Shown here one piece after another: positions 8,388 to 19,437 of a DNA stretch of 64,000 nt. Each line of letters begins with the position of its first letter. The first letter of the stretch is position 1. The translations under genes and the position numbers were made by a program. The notes under the pieces were generated by a model. That model did not search any database. It worked only from the letters and a program-made list of their open reading frames with translations, and was not told the DNA's origin. Origin of the DNA: Acidobacteriota bacterium (lineage in GTDB: Bacteria > Acidobacteriota > Terriglobia > Acidiferrales > UBA7541); NCBI GenBank assembly GCA_013289585.1, contig JABCZR010000010.1, positions 62,001 to 126,000 on the forward strand, written 5' to 3'.

Positions 8388-11231
8388 TTGATCGGCCAAA
8401 CCATCTCTCACTACCGTGTCCTTGAAAAACTCGGCGGTGGCGGTATGGGCATAGTTTACAAAGCGGAAGACATTCGCCTCCACCGCTTCGTCGCCCTGAA
8501 ATTCCTCCCGCCTGATGTTGCTCGGGATTCTCACGCCCTCGCCCGCTTCCAACGTGAAGCTCAAGCCGCCTCGGCTCTCAATCATCCCAACATCTGCACC
8601 ATCCATGACATTGGCGAACAGGAAGGCCACTCCTTCATCGCCATGGAATTTCTCGAAGGCATGACGCTGAAACACCAAATCGCCGGACGTCCCATGGCAG
8701 TGGAAACTCTGCTCTCTTTGGCCATCGAAATCGCTGATGCCCTCGATGCTGCCCACTCCAAAGGCATCATTCATCGCGACATCAAGCCTGGCAACATCTT
8801 CGTCACCACCCGCGGCTTCGCCAAAGTTCTCGATTTCGGCTTGGCCAAAGTCTCCGGCAATCCGGAAGGAACCAAAGACGCCACCGCCGCCACTCGCGAT
8901 CTTCCCGAACATTTGACCAGCCCCGGCGCCGCTCTCGGCACCGTCGCCTACATGTCCCCCGAGCAAGTCGGCGGCAAGGAACTTGACGCTCGCACCGACC
9001 TCTTCTCCTTCGGCGCCGTTCTCTACGAAATGGCCACCGGTGCGCTGCCCTTTCGCGGAGACACCTCCGGCATTACCTTCGAATCTATCCTCAATCGCGC
9101 CCCCACCCCTGCCGTCCGCCTCAATCCCGACCTACCCGCCGAGCTCGAACGCATCATCACCAAAGCCCTAGAAAAAGACCGCGACCTCCGCTACCAAAAC
9201 GCCGCCGATCTGCGCGCTGATCTCAAGCGCCTGAAGCGTGACAACGAATCCGGCCATCGCTCGTCTCCCGTCGGCCCACCCGTCAGTTCCCTGCCGCCAT
9301 CTCCTGGTCCAGATGGATCCGCATCGGCCCGGCCTGGATACTCCCGTGCAGCCGTCGTAACTCCCGATCATCCTTCTGGTTCCTCCTCCGTCGTCGCGGT
9401 CGCGCGCCAACACAAGTTTGGCGTTGTTGCCGTCAGCTTGTTCGTGCTTTTTTTTGCAGCTGCGGCGCTCTATGGTCTCTATGCTTTTCTCAATCGCACT
9501 CGCTCGCTGCCTTTCGCCAGCTTCACCGTCAGCAAAATCACAGATAGCGGCAGAGCAGGCGCCACCGCGATTTCCCCTGATGGGAAGTTCATACTAAGCG
9601 TGCAGAAGGGCAACGGCGAAGAGAGCCTTTGGCTCCGCAACATCGCCACCGGTAGCGACACCCAGGTGGTTTCGCCCACCGGTCAGACCTTTGCCACTCC
9701 TGCTTTCTCTTCCGATGGCGACTATTTGTATTTCCGTGAAACCTCCCCGGACGCAGGACAAACTCTTAATCTCTTCCGCGCTCCCGTCCTCGGCGGCAAA
9801 CCTCAGCTCATCGCCAGGGACGTCGACACCAACGCCGCTCCCTCTCCTGATGGCCAGCACATCGTTTATGTTCGGGACAATGATCCCGAAGTCGGCAAAT
9901 GGCGCCTGCTGCAAGCCAATGCCGATGGCAGCAAGGAAACCGTCCTGCTGATTCGCCCTTTGAATCAGCTCCCGGAGACGCTTGCCTGGTCGCCGAACGG
10001 AAAAACCATCGCTCTTTCCTTCATCAACCAGTCCGGAACCTCCAGAGGCGAAATTGACCTCTTCGACGTCGCCACGAACAGCTTGAGCCTCCTGGTCAAC
10101 TTCTCCGACAAGCTGGTTTTCGCAATTGCCTGGGTTCCCGACGGCCGGTGGATTTATGCCGTGTATTTCCCCCAAGGTGCGCATTCCACTTCCAATAGTC
10201 CGCAGATTGGCGCATTTTCTTTTCCCGATGGAAAGTTTCGGACCATCACCAACGATACCAACTTTTATACCTTGCTGACCGCCTCCGCGAACGGAAAAAC
10301 TCTCTCCATTATTCAGAGCCGCGCGCAAAATGAAATTGACTTGCTTCCTGCCTCGGGCGGCGATTCCCCTTCCGTCCTTCCCGGCATACCGCCCCAGCAA
10401 GCAGTCAACAGTCTGGACTGGACCTACGACGGCAATCTTTTGCTTTCTCAGGGTCACCGCATCGTGCGCACTCCTCTGGATGGTAGCAACCTCGTAACCT
10501 TTCTTTCAGACTCCAGCGCGTACATTAACCAGGTAGCCGAATGCGATGGCGGCCGTTCCGTTCTCCTCACTTGGTTTTATCGAGGCGGCAAGAACACCAT
10601 TGGAATCTGGCGTGCCGCCACGGATGGTGCTGAGCCTGCCATGCTCACTTCCGGCAATAGTGCTGTTATTTGGAGCTGCTCTCCCGATGGGAAGTGGGTT
10701 TACTACCATAAGTGGGATGGCCGCAGCGTTTATCGAATGCCGCTCGCCGGTGGTAATCCCGAGCTGATACCTGAAACCGCATTCGACAATTCCATCATGC
10801 ACGCCATGGCTCTTTCGCCCGACGGCCGCACATTAGCCCTCTTTATTGACAGTTTCTCGCCGGAAACGCGCATCTATTCGAGCAAGATTGCACTCGTGAA
10901 TCTGCAAGAAGCTCCAAAACCTTCCATTCGCGTTCTCAACCCTCCTGCCGGCCCCAATTTCGTCTTCCATCTTGCGAACCCTCCATCGAATTCTGCCTTC
11001 CACTTCACGCCTGATGGTAAGTTTTTGGCTCTGGTCTCCGAAAATAAAGGCGTGGACAACATCTGGCTTCTGCCACTCGATGGCTCCAATGGCCATCAAA
11101 TAACCAATTTTAAGTCCGAGCTGATTCCCGAGTTTTGTTTTTCTCACAACGGCGAAAAGCTCGCCATCCTCCGGCATCACACCGAGTCCGACGTCATCCT
11201 CCTCCGCGACCCCGCAACCGCCTCAAAATGA
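8388..11231 (+). CDS. Receptor-like Ser/Thr protein kinase with WD40/TolB-like propeller
   Basis: A 947-residue PknB-type kinase. The kinase domain fills residues about 6-275: Gly loop [17 protein letters not shown] lysine in FVALKFL, catalytic loop [10 protein letters not shown] (about residue 129), DFGLAK and the activation-segment [11 protein letters not shown] proline/serine-rich linker leads to one membrane helix ([20 protein letters not shown], about 343-362). About 570 extracytoplasmic residues follow with repeated TolB/WD40-like blades carrying SPDGK-type motifs. The likely role is sensing outside and phosphorylation inside. The start is TTG with no strong ribosome site, so it is tentative. 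The stop overlaps the next gene's ATG. Confidence 0.9.
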   Translation: MIGQTISHYRVLEKLGGGGMGIVYKAEDIRLHRFVALKFLPPDVARDSHALARFQREAQAASALNHPNICTIHDIGEQEGHSFIAMEFLEGMTLKHQIAGRPMAVETLLSLAIEIADALDAAHSKGIIHRDIKPGNIFVTTRGFAKVLDFGLAKVSGNPEGTKDATAATRDLPEHLTSPGAALGTVAYMSPEQVGGKELDARTDLFSFGAVLYEMATGALPFRGDTSGITFESILNRAPTPAVRLNPDLPAELERIITKALEKDRDLRYQNAADLRADLKRLKRDNESGHRSSPVGPPVSSLPPSPGPDGSASARPGYSRAAVVTPDHPSGSSSVVAVARQHKFGVVAVSLFVLFFAAAALYGLYAFLNRTRSLPFASFTVSKITDSGRAGATAISPDGKFILSVQKGNGEESLWLRNIATGSDTQVVSPTGQTFATPAFSSDGDYLYFRETSPDAGQTLNLFRAPVLGGKPQLIARDVDTNAAPSPDGQHIVYVRDNDPEVGKWRLLQANADGSKETVLLIRPLNQLPETLAWSPNGKTIALSFINQSGTSRGEIDLFDVATNSLSLLVNFSDKLVFAIAWVPDGRWIYAVYFPQGAHSTSNSPQIGAFSFPDGKFRTITNDTNFYTLLTASANGKTLSIIQSRAQNEIDLLPASGGDSPSVLPGIPPQQAVNSLDWTYDGNLLLSQGHRIVRTPLDGSNLVTFLSDSSAYINQVAECDGGRSVLLTWFYRGGKNTIGIWRAATDGAEPAMLTSGNSAVIWSCSPDGKWVYYHKWDGRSVYRMPLAGGNPELIPETAFDNSIMHAMALSPDGRTLALFIDSFSPETRIYSSKIALVNLQEAPKPSIRVLNPPAGPNFVFHLANPPSNSAFHFTPDGKFLALVSENKGVDNIWLLPLDGSNGHQITNFKSELIPEFCFSHNGEKLAILRHHTESDVILLRDPATASK

Positions 11232-11884
11232 TCCCCAACCCCTCGTCCGATCCCTGGGAAGCCGCTTACTTGCGCTTCGAAACGCCGGAGCAGGAGATTC
11301 AGAAATTCATCTCGCGCCTCGGGAAATTGGGTGCGGCTGCGTGGCCGCGCGATGCCGAAATCGTGGAGCTCTTTTGCGGGCGAGGCAATGGACTGAAGGC
11401 CCTGGAACAGCTCGGTTTTACGCGCACCGAAGGCGTGGATCTGTCGCCGCGATTGATCGCGCAGTATCGCGGGCCGGCAAAATGTTTCGTCGAAGATTGC
11501 CGCCAGCTTCCCTTCGCGGATCGCAGCAAGGACATCCTCATCGTGCAAGGCGGCCTGCATCATCTTCCGGTGTTGCCTGAAGATTTGGAACAAACGTTTG
11601 CGGAAATGCAGCGCGTCCTGCGGAAAGAGGGCCATGTGGCTTTTGTGGAGCCGTGGCTGACTCCGTTCCTCCGATTCGTGCATGCCGTCTCGGAGAATCC
11701 GCTGGCACGTCGCCTTTCGAACCGGCTCGATGCTCTTGCCACCATGATCCAATTCGAACGCCGCACCTACGATCAATGGCTCACCCAGCCCGGGTTGGTC
11801 CTCCGGATGGCGCGAACACATTTTGTTCCCAAGTACGAATCCTTCGAATGGGGCAAATGGAATTTTGTCGGAGCCCCCCGCTGA
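11228..11884 (+). CDS. Class I SAM-dependent methyltransferase coupled to the kinase
   Basis: A 218-residue methyltransferase. The SAM motif is [15 protein letters not shown] (about residues 40-54), then [11 protein letters not shown], and the acidic/aromatic motif is [13 protein letters not shown]. The ORF track starts 31 codons earlier inside the kinase gene. The ATG that overlaps the kinase stop (ATGA) is the natural start because the conserved protein begins there and the overlap gives translational coupling. The substrate is unknown; the coupling suggests that it is expressed with the kinase, not that it acts on it. Confidence 0.82.
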   Translation: MIPNPSSDPWEAAYLRFETPEQEIQKFISRLGKLGAAAWPRDAEIVELFCGRGNGLKALEQLGFTRTEGVDLSPRLIAQYRGPAKCFVEDCRQLPFADRSKDILIVQGGLHHLPVLPEDLEQTFAEMQRVLRKEGHVAFVEPWLTPFLRFVHAVSENPLARRLSNRLDALATMIQFERRTYDQWLTQPGLVLRMARTHFVPKYESFEWGKWNFVGAPR

Positions 11885-12056
11885 TTTCGAACTGACCAAT
11901 CGCACTTCGCACTTCTTCAGCTGTAGCTCGCAGATTCAAATCTTCTTTCGAATCCCGCGCAAATCTTCCTCTCGACTTCACTCTTGCAATTCCTGCCTCC
12001 GCGGTTATGATGGCCGCCTTGCTCTGCACTCTCATTCTTTTTCCTAGCAGGAGCCA

Positions 12057-13502
12057 TTGACCACCACACCGCTGGCCCATTCGAATCCTCCCCGCGCCAC
12101 CGGGCGCCTGCTGAAAGTTCTCGGCATGTGGTTCGGCGTGGCCGCCGCTTTTGGGAATACCATCGGCGCGGGCATCGTTCGAACGCCCGGCGACGTCGCC
12201 AGGCTTCTGCCCAACGCCTGGATTTTTCTCGGAGTTTGGATCCTTGGCGGCCTCTACGCCCTCTCCGGCGCATCCTCGATGGCCGAACTTGGCGCCGCGA
12301 TTCCACGCAGCGGCGGCCAGTACAATTTTTCGCGCCGCGCCCTCGGTGACTACGCCGGATTTATTGTCGGCTGGAGCGACTGGCTTTCCACGTGCGGTAC
12401 CGCCGCCGCCGTTTCCATCGTCATCGCCGAATACAGCGGCCACCTTTTCCCCATTCTCGCCGGCACCACAAAAATGGAAATCATTTCCATCGCCATTATC
12501 TGTGGATTTGGAGTTTTGCAATGGCGCGGAATTAAGTGGGGCAGCGGCACGCAGCTCGCTTCCGCAACGATGAAAGCGGCCGCTTTCCTGATTCTCGTGA
12601 TTGCTTGTTTTCTTCTTGGCGGGCCCGCTCACAAAGACGCGATCGAATCAGGCGCCTCGTCACTTTCCATGCCCACCGGCTGGTCCCTGGTCATTGCGGT
12701 GATGCTCGGCCTGCAGGCCGTGATTTATACCGTCGATGGATGGGACGGCATTATTTATTTTGGCGAAGAAGTTCGCAATCCGGGCCGCGATATTCCGCGC
12801 GCGATTTTCGGCAGCGTCTTCTCCATCATGGGGATTTATCTGCTGCTGAATCTCGTGGCGCTCTACATCCTGCCCATGAAAGAAATCGCCGGGAATAATT
12901 TTGCGCTTGGTTCCGTCGCCGGCCGCGTCTTTGGAAGCCTCGGTGATCCCATCATCCGCTCCATCATGGTCGTTTCCATGCTGAGCTGCATGAACGCTAA
13001 TCAGCTTTTCTGCACACGCACGCTCTATACCATGAGTTGCGATGGATTATTTTTCCGGCGCGCCACGCACGTCAATGCCGGCGGAACGCCGACGATTTCG
13101 CTGCTGCTCAGCACCATAATCGGAGTGCTTTTCGTTCTCATTTCTTTCCTCAACGCCAATGCTTTCGAGCACGTCATCGACATGCTGTCGTTTTTCTTTG
13201 TCGCCAACTACACGCTGTCCTATTCGTCGTTATTTATTCTGCGCAAGCGCGAGCCGGAAATGAACCGGCCGTATAAAGCGTGGGGTTATCCGTGGACGAC
13301 GGGGATTGCGCTGGTGGCTTCGGTACTTTTTCTGATGGGCTCGCTCCTGCCCGATTTTCTGGACGCTGTTCGTGCCGGAAAATATTGGCCCCCGAGCCCG
13401 GCGATGCTGGCGTTGGTTGCGCTGGTGTTGAGCTATCCCGTATTTCGCATCCTGAAATCGGTCTCGAAACGTGGTGATGGCAACGCGGCGAACAATTCCT
13501 AG
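12057..13502 (+). CDS. APC-superfamily amino acid permease
   Basis: A 481-residue transporter with about 12 membrane helices. The first helix carries the unwound substrate site GNTIGAGIVRTPG, typical of APC amino acid/polyamine antiporters, followed by the consensus region AELGAAIPRSGGQYNFSRRALG. The start is TTG with GCAGGAG about eight bases upstream. It probably imports or exchanges an amino acid across the inner membrane. It converges on the glutamate-semialdehyde dehydrogenase gene, which degrades proline and glutamate derivatives, but the pair is not an operon, so a shared substrate is only a suggestion. Confidence 0.87.
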   Translation: MTTTPLAHSNPPRATGRLLKVLGMWFGVAAAFGNTIGAGIVRTPGDVARLLPNAWIFLGVWILGGLYALSGASSMAELGAAIPRSGGQYNFSRRALGDYAGFIVGWSDWLSTCGTAAAVSIVIAEYSGHLFPILAGTTKMEIISIAIICGFGVLQWRGIKWGSGTQLASATMKAAAFLILVIACFLLGGPAHKDAIESGASSLSMPTGWSLVIAVMLGLQAVIYTVDGWDGIIYFGEEVRNPGRDIPRAIFGSVFSIMGIYLLLNLVALYILPMKEIAGNNFALGSVAGRVFGSLGDPIIRSIMVVSMLSCMNANQLFCTRTLYTMSCDGLFFRRATHVNAGGTPTISLLLSTIIGVLFVLISFLNANAFEHVIDMLSFFFVANYTLSYSSLFILRKREPEMNRPYKAWGYPWTTGIALVASVLFLMGSLLPDFLDAVRAGKYWPPSPAMLALVALVLSYPVFRILKSVSKRGDGNAANNS

Positions 13503-13522
13503 CCGCATTTTTTTGCGACCAA

Positions 13523-15100
13523 TTAGTTCGAGACTTTTTCGGCTACGGATTTGGCCTGGAGGAAAAGGAGCAAATAATCTTTTCCGCCGGTCTTGGAATC
13601 GGTGCCGGACATATTGAAACCGCCGAAGGGATGGGCGCCGACCATGGCGCCGGTGCATTTGCGGTTCAAATAGAGATTGCCGACGTGAAAGGAATCTTCG
13701 GCTTTCTTGATTTTTTCCGGATTCCTGGAATAGACCGCTCCCGTCAGTCCAAATTCCGTGTTGTTGGCGATTTCCAATGCGTGGTCGTAATTCTTCGCTT
13801 TGATTACGGCGAGGACAGGCCCGAATACTTCTTCCTGCGCAAGGCGCGCTTTGGGATCCACGTCGGCGATAATTGTGGGCTCGATGAAGAAGCCGTCGCC
13901 CGCAGCGCGTTTTCCACCGGTGAGCAGCTTTCCTTCTTTCTTGCCGACTTCGATGTAATCGAGAATGGTTTTCATCGCGGACTGGTTGATGACCGGGCCC
14001 ATGTAGTTGTTGGGATCGTCGCTGGGACCGACGGTAATTTTTTTGGTGCGCTCGACGAGTTTCTGGACGAAAGTGTCGTAGATTTTTTCAGAGACGATGG
14101 CGCGCGAGCAGGCGGAGCACTTTTGCCCCTGATAGCTGAAGGCGGCCTGCGCGGTGCCTTCGACTGCGGCATCGATATCGGCTTCGTCGTCCACGACGAT
14201 GGCGTCTTTGCCGCCCATTTCGAGGACGGTGCGCTTGATCCAGATCTGGCCGGGAACGGCTTTTCCGGCGAGTTCACTGATGCGCAAGCCAACTTCCTTT
14301 GAGCCGGTGAAGCCGATGTAGCGCGTCTTGGGATGCTGGACGAGGACGTCTCCGATGACGCTGCCCGGACCGGTGATGAAATTTACGGCTTCCTTGGGAA
14401 CGCCGGCTTCAAAGAGAATGTCGATGAATCTTGCGGCGATGGTCGGAGAGTCGGCGGCGGGCTTGACGACGACGGTGTTGCCGGTGACAAGCGAGGCCAC
14501 GACGAGTCCGGCCATGATGGCGCAGGGGAAATTCCACGGGGGAACAACGACACCTACACCCAGGGGGATGTAGACGAGATAGTTGCGCTCGCCACGCATA
14601 GGCGTGAGTTTTTGCGGTTCGGCGAGGCGCAGCATTTCGCGGCCGTAAAATTCGCAGAAGTCGACGGTTTCGGCGATGTCCGCGTCGGCTTCAATCCAGG
14701 TCTTTCCAACTTCGTAGCAGACCAGAGCGTTCAGTTCGTATTTGCGCTCGCGAACGATTTGCGCGGCGCGGAAGAGGCATTTGGCGCGCTCTTCAGCCGG
14801 CACCTTCTTCCAGGTATCGAAATATTTGTTGGCATCCTCGACGGCCTGTCTGGCCATTTCCGCGGTGGCGTTCTGGAATTCGCCGATCACTTCCGAAGGG
14901 CGGGAGGGATTCGTGGAGGTGCGCTTTTCCTGGGTGGTAACTTTTTTGCCGCCGAGCCACATGGGGTATTCGTGACCGAATTCGGACTTCACCTTTTTCA
15001 GAGCATCTTCCATCCGTTTACGGTTTTCCGGCTTGGAAAAGTCGATGAATGTCTCATTGGTGAATTCGGAAACGTGGACGGTTTTTTCAGCGGTGGCCAT
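13523..15100 (-). CDS. pruA: L-glutamate gamma-semialdehyde (P5C) dehydrogenase
   Basis: A 525-residue aldehyde dehydrogenase of the P5C dehydrogenase (PruA/RocA) type. It oxidises L-glutamate gamma-semialdehyde to glutamate with NAD in proline and arginine breakdown. Landmarks: the oxyanion asparagine region VPPWNFPCAIMAG, the cofactor loop GFTGSKEVG, the general base LEMGGKDAIVVD and the nucleophile cysteine in GQKCSACSRAIV (about residue 325). Length and the N-terminal KVTTQEKRTSTNPS region match single-domain RocA/PutA2 enzymes. A GAGGAGGGAA-like ribosome site precedes the ATG. No proline dehydrogenase is in the window. Confidence 0.9.
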   Translation of the reverse strand: MATAEKTVHVSEFTNETFIDFSKPENRKRMEDALKKVKSEFGHEYPMWLGGKKVTTQEKRTSTNPSRPSEVIGEFQNATAEMARQAVEDANKYFDTWKKVPAEERAKCLFRAAQIVRERKYELNALVCYEVGKTWIEADADIAETVDFCEFYGREMLRLAEPQKLTPMRGERNYLVYIPLGVGVVVPPWNFPCAIMAGLVVASLVTGNTVVVKPAADSPTIAARFIDILFEAGVPKEAVNFITGPGSVIGDVLVQHPKTRYIGFTGSKEVGLRISELAGKAVPGQIWIKRTVLEMGGKDAIVVDDEADIDAAVEGTAQAAFSYQGQKCSACSRAIVSEKIYDTFVQKLVERTKKITVGPSDDPNNYMGPVINQSAMKTILDYIEVGKKEGKLLTGGKRAAGDGFFIEPTIIADVDPKARLAQEEVFGPVLAVIKAKNYDHALEIANNTEFGLTGAVYSRNPEKIKKAEDSFHVGNLYLNRKCTGAMVGAHPFGGFNMSGTDSKTGGKDYLLLFLQAKSVAEKVSN

Positions 15101-15811
15101 GGCGGGTTCCCTCCTCGATGTGCAAACAGCCTATTGTACTGCGTTCGGAAACGGGGCGACAAGCTACGGATCGTTGAACGTTGGAACGTTAAAACGTTGA
15201 AAAGAGGTGCCCCAGGCATTTGTAAGGATGTCAAAGGAAGGGAGTTGCGGGAGGGGGCATTTGTAAGTGGATGAAAAGAAAGAGCGACGATCCCCGAGGA
15301 TGAATGCAAGTTCTAGAATGGGAATGGTTGGGTGACACCCGGCAGTTTTAAGAAAGAGTGTGGATCCGTTTGATGACAAAAGAGTTGTGAAATGCTTTTG
15401 GTGTAAAGAGCGAAAAGAGCGAGCCAAGAGTGAAGGAAAAACTGGAGGCGCACCCCGCCCCCATGGTTTTTGTAACGATGTGATTCGATGGGGGTCAGTG
15501 GGTGGGGGGCTGCTAAGGATGTGAGCGGTAAGGGTTTACGGCCGACTGAAAGAGGAGAGTACAGCGAAGATCGACGAGGGTGATGGCTGAATATCACGTC
15601 TCATGTTATCGCATTAGTACCGTACAGGCCAAGATAAATCGTTAAGTGCAAGAAGGGAAACGAGATAGGGGAGGGGGTGAGAGCCTCGAAGGAAAAGCCC
15701 GAGTCATAACCATGGGGAGCGCGGCCGGGCAAGGCGGATATCTATCTATTGGAAGATCTGTTTAGCAGATAGATTCGTATCCGGTGAGGAACTGGCTTAA
15801 GCTCGTCTTTT
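15101..15811. repeat. 711-base gene-free spacer with degenerate repeats
   Basis: No convincing gene. Two repeat types are visible. AACGTT recurs every eight bases at 15177, 15185 and 15193. A looser unit of the form (G)CATTTGTAAGGATGTCAAAG returns at about 15208, 15258 and 15467, with a weaker copy near 15510. The segment CACCCCGCCCCCATGGTTTT (15451-15470) plus TGTAA closely resembles a segment at 51910-51931 in another gene-free spacer. The minus-strand ORFs called here translate the repeats (LTSLQ-like peptides) and are not believed. The last 100 bases should carry the promoter of the helicase-nuclease gene. Confidence 0.55.
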
Positions 15812-18800
15812 ATGAAGATTGTCAGAGGACAGATTCGATTTGCGGGATCAGACCTGAGCAACCACCTCGCCTGCAGGCATAAAACTACGCTGGAACTGCA
15901 GGTAGCACAAGGAAAGCGGATGCCGCCGGATTGGGCTGCGCCGGACCTGAAGGTGATTCAGGAACTGGGGCTGCGGCACGAGACGGCCTATCTCGTCCAT
16001 CTTTCGGCGCAGGGGTTGGTCGTCGAGAACCTGGGTCAAATCGATCACAAAGAAGAGGAGCGGCTGTTGGAGCAGACCTTAGCGCTCATGGAACGCGGCG
16101 CGAAAGTGATCGCTCAAGGGGCTCTGAGCGACGGGGCATGGTTTGGGCGGCCGGATGTGCTTCGCCGCGTGGAGACGGCGAGCAAGCGCTGGAAGTGGTC
16201 GTACGAAGTGGCGGATACGAAGCTGGCGCGCGAGACGAAGGCCACGACGATTCTGCAACTATCGTTATATTCGGATTTGCTGGCGAAAACTCAAGGGACG
16301 GTTCCCGAATACTTGTGGGTGGTGCCGCCTGGGGAAGGGTTTGCGGGGGAGAAATACCGCGTGTCGGAGTATGCGGCGTATTACCGACACGTGCGGGAGA
16401 GGCTGTTAAAGGCTGTGGGAGAGGATGCAGGTAAGGGAAATTATCCGGAGCCGGTGGAGCACTGCAAGGTGTGCCAGTGGTTTAAGGAGTGCGATCAGAG
16501 ACGGCGGGCGGATGATCATTTGTCGCTGGTGGCCGGAATCCGGAGGCAGCAACGGGATCAGTTTGAGGCGTGGAATGCGGAAACGATGGCGAAGCTTGCC
16601 GAACTACCAATCCCTTTGAAGGAGAGGCCGAAACACGGATCCAAGGCGGGCTATGAGCGTGTGCGGGAACAGGCACGGGTGCAAGTGGAGGGGCGGACGG
16701 AAAAGAAGCTGAAACACGAGCTACTTTTGCCAGTATTGGAAGGGATGGGATTTTGCCGGCTGCCGGAGCCTTCGGTGGGCGACATGTTTGTGGATTTGGA
16801 AGGCGATCCGTTTGTGGGAGAGAACGGGTTGCAATATCTCTTTGGGTTCGCGGTGCTCGATGCGGCGGAAGAATTGAAATACGAAAAGCGGTGGGCTTTG
16901 AATCGTGAGGAGGAGAAAAGGGGCTTTGAGTGGCTGGTAGACGAAATCATGCGGCGGCGGGAAACGAATCCGAAGATGCACGTGTATCACTTCGGGGCGT
17001 ACGAGCCTGGGGCGTTGAAGCGATTGATGGGAATGTACGCGACACGGGAGGACGAAATTGACCGATTGCTGCGCGCGGGGGTGATGGTCGATCTGCATCA
17101 GGCGTACAAACAGGGAGTGCGAGCGAGCGTGGAGGAGTATTCGCTGAAAAAGGTGGAAGGGTTTTATGGATTCGAGAGAAAGACGCCGCTGGAGGCTTCA
17201 CGAGTGGCGATGCGTTATGTAGAGCACCGGCTGGAGTTGGGCCGAATGGGTGAGGAACTGCCGGATGAGATTCGCGAAACGATGGAGGGGTACAACGCCG
17301 AAGATTGCGTTTCAACCGCGAAGCTAAGGGACTGGTTGGAGGGGGAACGGGAGAAGTTGGTGGCGAGCGGCATTGAGGTTCGTCGGCTGCCGGAAAAAAG
17401 CGGCGATCCTTCAGAAAAGTTGAAAGACAAGCTGGATCGAGTGGCAGCGTTGACGGAACTGCTTTCCGCTGAAATCCCGGCCGACCCGGCTGCACGGACA
17501 GAAGAACAAGCAGCTCGATGGCTTTTGGCGCAGCTTTTGAGCTGGCATCGGCGCGAAGACAAACGCGCGTGGCAGGACGGCTACCGATACGCGGAGATGA
17601 ATGACGAGGATTTGTTGGATGAGCGAGTGGGGCTAACCCGCATGAGTTTCGTGAAGCGAGTGGGATCGGGCCGGCAGGTGCCGACGGATCGCTATTCCTT
17701 TGAGCCACAGAGGAGCAATGTGCGGGCCGGAAAAGAACTGTACTACGGCGACGAGAAATTCGGCGAAGTGGTGACGATCGACCAGGCAAAGGGCGTGGTG
17801 GACATCAAGAAAACCAAGAAGTCTGCGGAGGTGCATCCGCCGACGGTTTATATGTGGAGCGCGCCGTTGCCAACGGATTCGCAGGCTGGATCACTTTACC
17901 GGATCGCCGCGTGGGCGGCAGAAAACGGGATTGATGCGGCAGGGCGTTACCGCCCGGGACGAGACTTGGTGCTGCGACGGCCGCCGCGGCTCATCAACGG
18001 TGAGAAGTTAGAGCAGTTGGCTTCCGAGACGGCGGTGAACACAGCAAATCGAATCATGTTGGCGCTGGAAGATTCCGTGTTTGCGATTCAAGGGCCTCCA
18101 GGCTCCGGAAAAACGTATACGGGAGCTCGGATGATTTGCGAGCTGGTGAAATCAGGGAAACGGATCGGTGTAACGGCACTGAGCCACAAAGTGATTCGCA
18201 AGTTGCTTGATGACGTGGTGGCAGCGGCACACGAGATGAGCTTCGAGGGAGTGCGGTGCCTGGATCGCGACAACGAAGGGGCGGAGAGTGAGGGGGTGGC
18301 AGTCGCAAGAGTTGACAACGACGAGGCTTTGGCCGCGCTAACGACCGGCAAAGCGAACGTTCTAGGCGGTACATCGTGGCTGTGGTCGCCGGAAAAAGCG
18401 TTTGAATCGGTGGATGTGCTGTTTATTGATGAGGCTGGGCAGATGTCGCTGGCGGATGTGCTGGCGGTGTCGCAAGCGGCGAAAAGGTTGGTTTTACTGG
18501 GCGATCCGCAACAATTGGAACGGCCAACGAAGGGGAGCCATCCGGACGGAGCGGAGAAATCCGCGCTTGAGCATTTATTGAACGGACGGAAGACGATTGA
18601 GGCGGGTCTGGGATTCCTGTTGCCGGAGACTTGGCGTTTACACCCGAACGTGTGCCGATACACATCGGACTTTTTCTACGATGAAAGACTGAGTCCGCAT
18701 CCTATATCAAAGAGTCGAGTGATTGAGGGACATGAATGGTTGAGCGGAGCGGGATTGTGGATTGTTCCAGTGGAGCATGAGGGAAATCGGAATTCGAGCG

Positions 18801-19249
18801 CGGAAGAGGTCGAAGTGGTGGCACGAATCGCAGAGGGATTGCTGAGGCCGGAAGTAAAGTGGTTTCGTAGCGCGGGGAATTCGCGACGCTTAAGGGAAGA
18901 AGAAGATATTTTGATCGTGGCGCCCTATAACGCGCAGGTTGCGGATTTGTCGGCACGACTGCCGAAAATGCGAATTGGGACGGTAGACAAGTTTCAGGGG
19001 CAGGAAGCGCCGGTAGTGATTTATTCGCTGACGACGTCGTCGTCGGAAGATGCGCCGCGGGGGATGGAGTTTTTATACAGCTTGAACCGGCTGAATGTGG
19101 CGACGTCGCGAGCGATGACGACGGTGATTTTGGTGGGTAGCCCGAAGCTGTTCGAACCGGAATGCCGAACGCCGCGGGAGATGCAACTGGCGAATGCGTT
19201 TTGCGGTTACCTGGAAATGGCTATCACGGTTGATCCTTCTTCGATCTAG
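15812..19249 (+). CDS. RecB-like nuclease / DEDD exonuclease / SF1 helicase fusion (TM0106-type)
   Basis: An 1145-residue fusion. Residues about 1-240 look like a Cas4/RecB-type nuclease: SDLSNHLACRHKT at the N-terminus, EVADTK (about 133) as the active-site motif and a C-terminal CKVCQWFKEC cysteine cluster. Residues about 325-510 look like an RNase H-fold 3'-5' exonuclease (FVDLEGDPF, HVYHFGAYE, YNAEDC). The C-terminal half is a Dna2/Upf1-like SF1 helicase: GPPGSGKTYTGA (about 761), LFIDEAGQMS (about 871), LLGDPQQLERP, DKFQGQEAPVV (about 1060) and LNVATSRAM. It probably resects or degrades DNA/RNA in repair or defence. A repeat-rich spacer lies upstream and a toxin-antitoxin pair downstream. 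Confidence 0.85.
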   Translation: MKIVRGQIRFAGSDLSNHLACRHKTTLELQVAQGKRMPPDWAAPDLKVIQELGLRHETAYLVHLSAQGLVVENLGQIDHKEEERLLEQTLALMERGAKVIAQGALSDGAWFGRPDVLRRVETASKRWKWSYEVADTKLARETKATTILQLSLYSDLLAKTQGTVPEYLWVVPPGEGFAGEKYRVSEYAAYYRHVRERLLKAVGEDAGKGNYPEPVEHCKVCQWFKECDQRRRADDHLSLVAGIRRQQRDQFEAWNAETMAKLAELPIPLKERPKHGSKAGYERVREQARVQVEGRTEKKLKHELLLPVLEGMGFCRLPEPSVGDMFVDLEGDPFVGENGLQYLFGFAVLDAAEELKYEKRWALNREEEKRGFEWLVDEIMRRRETNPKMHVYHFGAYEPGALKRLMGMYATREDEIDRLLRAGVMVDLHQAYKQGVRASVEEYSLKKVEGFYGFERKTPLEASRVAMRYVEHRLELGRMGEELPDEIRETMEGYNAEDCVSTAKLRDWLEGEREKLVASGIEVRRLPEKSGDPSEKLKDKLDRVAALTELLSAEIPADPAARTEEQAARWLLAQLLSWHRREDKRAWQDGYRYAEMNDEDLLDERVGLTRMSFVKRVGSGRQVPTDRYSFEPQRSNVRAGKELYYGDEKFGEVVTIDQAKGVVDIKKTKKSAEVHPPTVYMWSAPLPTDSQAGSLYRIAAWAAENGIDAAGRYRPGRDLVLRRPPRLINGEKLEQLASETAVNTANRIMLALEDSVFAIQGPPGSGKTYTGARMICELVKSGKRIGVTALSHKVIRKLLDDVVAAAHEMSFEGVRCLDRDNEGAESEGVAVARVDNDEALAALTTGKANVLGGTSWLWSPEKAFESVDVLFIDEAGQMSLADVLAVSQAAKRLVLLGDPQQLERPTKGSHPDGAEKSALEHLLNGRKTIEAGLGFLLPETWRLHPNVCRYTSDFFYDERLSPHPISKSRVIEGHEWLSGAGLWIVPVEHEGNRNSSAEEVEVVARIAEGLLRPEVKWFRSAGNSRRLREEEDILIVAPYNAQVADLSARLPKMRIGTVDKFQGQEAPVVIYSLTTSSSEDAPRGMEFLYSLNRLNVATSRAMTTVILVGSPKLFEPECRTPREMQLANAFCGYLEMAITVDPSSI

Positions 19250-19437
19250 GTGAACTTCGAGGGAGAGGGATTTCTCTCAACGCACGCCGACGCTTTCGCG
19301 GGAAGCGAAAGCGGAAGAAGAGGTCGGCCCGCTCACTTCGAAATAACAGTATAGGCATGGAGCGCGGCGGCGGGATGGTCAAAAATGGCGACGGAGATGG
19401 TATCCTCGGGCTCTGAACAACATATCAGGAGAAGAGC

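Noticed and set aside
15164-15597. Minus-strand ORFs of 87-103 codons in the spacer before the helicase
   Set aside because: They translate the degenerate repeats, overlap each other in different frames and have no ribosome sites.
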